Positions 6,791-7,616 of a stretch of 7,616 bases of DNA are shown piece after piece. The stretch covers positions 16,852 to 24,467 of the forward strand of contig DGQR01000042.1 of assembly GCA_002390825.1 (NCBI GenBank), written 5' to 3'. The notes beneath the pieces are model-generated. The model ran no database searches and was not told where the DNA came from. It was given only the letters and a program-made list of their open reading frames with translations. Origin of the DNA: Rhodoferax sp. UBA4409. GTDB taxonomy: Bacteria; Pseudomonadota; Gammaproteobacteria; Burkholderiales; Burkholderiaceae_C. A program made the position numbers and the translations under genes. Each line of letters begins with the position of its first letter. Position 1 is the stretch's first letter.

Positions 6791-6952
6791 AATTGGGCGA
6801 AGTGCGTCGTAATAGAAGTCGAGAGGCATGTGAAAGCATGCCAAGTATGCAGTTTCTGCGATCTCACCACTTTCCTGATGGCGCTTAATCGTAAGGTTCC
6901 TGGCTTCCCTTTCCCGCGGGCATATGCCAAGAAAAATGGCCAAATCTGTCAT
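6770..6952 (-). CDS. Possible small protein of 60 residues, unknown
   Basis: The ORF begins MTDLAIFLGICPRERE and ends DFYYDALRPIKRGAAP. The codons from about residue 12 on (GAA, GCC, AAC, ATT, GAG, ATC, GCA, GAC) have the purine-first pattern of coding DNA, and the middle is mildly acidic and helical in look (HQESGEIAETAYLACFHMPL). It has no recognised domain, signal peptide or membrane segment. There is no ribosome-binding site, but its ATG overlaps the stop of a 29-codon ORF (ATGA overlap), which could allow coupled translation. It lies downstream of the RTX gene's apparent terminator. It could equally be a gene remnant or chance. Confidence 0.22.
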   Translation of the reverse strand: MTDLAIFLGICPREREARNLTIKRHQESGEIAETAYLACFHMPLDFYYDALRPIKRGAAP

Positions 6953-7038
6953 AACAAAGGATTAGGAGGGCTTTCAGCGCATGAGCCCCCCAACACACTG
7001 CCTATCAGTGGTCGTTGGCGGCAGATTGCTTTCACCAT
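6949..7038 (-). CDS. Possible 29-residue leader ORF overlapping the 60-residue ORF
   Basis: A short ORF (MVKAICRQRPLIGSVLGG at its start, then a Pro-rich end) whose TGA overlaps the next ATG as ATGA. Nothing is recognised in it and there is no clear ribosome-binding site. It is listed because the exact 4-nt overlap is the arrangement seen in translationally coupled genes; on its own it is weak. Confidence 0.12.
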   Translation of the reverse strand: MVKAICRQRPLIGSVLGGSCAESPPNPLL

Positions 7039-7062
7039 CACCGCATGGGCAGTGTGGCTTGG

Positions 7063-7101
7063 GAAAACCGAAGATTCTTGGGGGGCCTCTCTTCGGTTTT
7101 C
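7063..7101. terminator. Rho-independent terminator at the end of the RTX gene
   Basis: GAAAACCGAAGA (7063-7074) and TCTTCGGTTTTC (7090-7101) are perfect 12-bp inverted copies around a 15-nt loop containing a G6 run. On the minus strand the stem ends in GGTTTTC and begins 15 nt after the RTX stop codon, the expected place for its terminator. The symmetric T4 on the plus strand would also stop read-through from lapD. Confidence 0.75.
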
Positions 7102-7115
7102 TTGTGCGGACCGTA

Positions 7116-7616
7116 TTAGTCAGTAATCAACTTTCCTTTTGAAATCAAGTCATTGATTAATTGCTGGTCAGTGGTAAATCCAGACGTGAGGTTTACACCG
7201 GAGAAAACGATTCGCTGGACTGTGTTGTTTGTGACATCAGCAAATGTTCCTCCAATTGAATGCCCCGCAGTGAAGGCGCCCGATGTACTGATTTGGAGCA
7301 CAGTCTCAGTGCCGTTTGTACTGAAATGCAAGTACTTGTCCAAAGTCGCGCTGTTTTCACCCGATAACAAATCACGCAAGTCAATACGATCGCCGCCGGA
7401 TGCAAAGGTTGCAGCGCTGAAGTCGGTAATAGTGTCTACAGCCTGACCAGCGTTGGTTCCTTGGTCATTGAGAGACCACTTGAACGTATCTGACCCTGTT
7501 CCGCCTGTGAGCGAGTCGTTCCCTGCTCCGCCAATTAGGACATCATTACCGGCTCTACCGTTAATAGTGTCATTACCTGCGTAGCCATAAATAATATCGC
7601 TCACGGAATCGCTGCC
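7116..7616 (-). CDS. RTX protein, C-terminal part (likely the large type I secreted adhesin)
   Basis: Partial: the last 166 residues; the frame is open through the right edge, so the GTG at 7604 is internal and not a start. The visible part opens with calcium-binding RTX nonapeptides (YAGNDTING, RAGNDVLIG, GAGNDSLTG, GTGSDTF). It continues with the type I secretion C-terminal domain found in giant adhesins (VCA0849 type): DTITDFS, GGDRIDLRDLLSGE, LDKYLHFS and TETVLQI. The gene ends FTTDQQLINDLISKGKLITD, an uncleaved C-terminal export signal region. Such proteins leave the cell C-terminus first through an ABC transporter, a membrane-fusion protein and a TolC-like pore. The lapG-lapD operon convergent to it and the TolC-like gene nearby make a LapA-like, LapG-cleaved adhesin the best guess; the N-terminal retention module and cleavage site that would prove this are outside the window. 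Confidence 0.92.
   Translation of the reverse strand, partial: GSDSVSDIIYGYAGNDTINGRAGNDVLIGGAGNDSLTGGTGSDTFKWSLNDQGTNAGQAVDTITDFSAATFASGGDRIDLRDLLSGENSATLDKYLHFSTNGTETVLQISTSGAFTAGHSIGGTFADVTNNTVQRIVFSGVNLTSGFTTDQQLINDLISKGKLITD
7482..7586 (-). repeat. RTX nonapeptide repeats
   Basis: About four GGxGxDxxx-type units in tandem (GYAGNDTIN, GRAGNDVLI, GGAGNDSLT, GGTGSDTF). They form a calcium-loaded parallel beta roll once the protein reaches the calcium-rich outside and help it fold after type I export. More units may continue beyond the window edge. Confidence 0.88.

Larger units (their letters stand above)
6743..7115. other. 373-nt gap between lapD and the RTX gene, no confident gene
   Basis: The two flanking genes converge here. 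I see a weak hairpin just after lapD, a 6-bp hairpin GGCATG-N6-CATGCC at 6825-6842, two tiny overlapping minus-strand ORFs (listed separately) and the strong hairpin at 7063-7101. A 127-codon plus-strand frame spans the gap but runs into the antisense of the RTX gene and has no ribosome-binding site or family resemblance. No tRNA or repeat family was recognised. Confidence 0.6.

Noticed and set aside
6743..7126. 127-codon plus-strand ORF after lapD
   Set aside because: It begins right at the lapD stop, lacks a ribosome-binding site, crosses the terminator hairpin and overlaps the RTX gene end in antisense; the protein resembles nothing and has scattered Cys and Trp.
6981..7145. 54-codon plus-strand ORF with AGGAGG 11 nt upstream of its ATG
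   Set aside because: The Shine-Dalgarno-like AGGAGG (6964-6969) is attractive, but the product is low in complexity, reads through the terminator and ends inside the antisense of the RTX gene.
7116..7604. RTX ORF read as a complete 162-residue protein starting at GTG 7604
   Set aside because: The frame is open to the window edge with Gly-Ser-Asp-Ser coding sequence before the GTG, and the domain content is that of the tail of a larger adhesin.
1..7616. CRISPR array, tRNA/rRNA, insertion sequence or prophage genes
   Set aside because: No regularly spaced direct repeats, no cloverleaf-like segment, no transposase or terminal inverted repeats, and no phage structural gene could be recognised.

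Overview
The window looks like chromosomal DNA of a betaproteobacterium, most likely Burkholderiales and Comamonadaceae-like (Rhodoferax/Curvibacter type). The reasons are moderate-to-high GC, the gene order uvrA (divergent) - MFS transporter - ssb, and the style of the proteins: an SSB with a Pro/Ala-rich linker, and a Cds6-type NTF2-like domain. The genus is an inference from memory of such proteins; no search was run.

Left part (1-2058): the 5' end of uvrA runs off the left edge on the minus strand. Divergently, a 12-TM-type MFS transporter is followed 24 nt later by ssb. A perfect 12-bp hairpin flanked by A6 and T6 closes this block and probably terminates transcription from both sides, because the next gene converges on it.

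Middle and right part (2075-7616): this is a Lap-type adhesin-retention locus. On the minus strand lies a TolC-family outer-membrane channel with an unusual C-terminal NTF2-like domain. Divergent from it is a two-gene operon, lapG-lapD. LapG is a periplasmic calcium-dependent cysteine protease of the bacterial transglutaminase-like family. LapD is an inner-membrane c-di-GMP receptor with a periplasmic LapD/MoxY domain and degenerate GGDEF and EAL domains. Converging on lapD from the right edge is the 3' end of an RTX protein with calcium-binding nonapeptides and a type I secretion C-terminal domain, very probably the large surface adhesin itself.

How they work together, by analogy with Pseudomonas fluorescens: the adhesin is exported C-terminus first through a type I system whose outer-membrane part would be the TolC-like protein. 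It stays anchored in that pore while LapD, bound to c-di-GMP, sequesters LapG. When c-di-GMP falls, LapG is freed, cleaves the adhesin N-terminal region and the biofilm disperses. The ABC transporter and membrane-fusion partner (LapB/LapC), the adhesin N-terminus with its LapG site, and any dedicated diguanylate cyclase or phosphodiesterase are not in the window.

The 373-nt stretch between lapD and the RTX gene holds no confident gene, only hairpins and two tiny overlapping minus-strand ORFs of doubtful status. I see no tRNA, rRNA, CRISPR array, IS element or phage gene. The most unusual item is the TolC-NTF2 fusion; the rest is a recognisable but compactly arranged Lap system.
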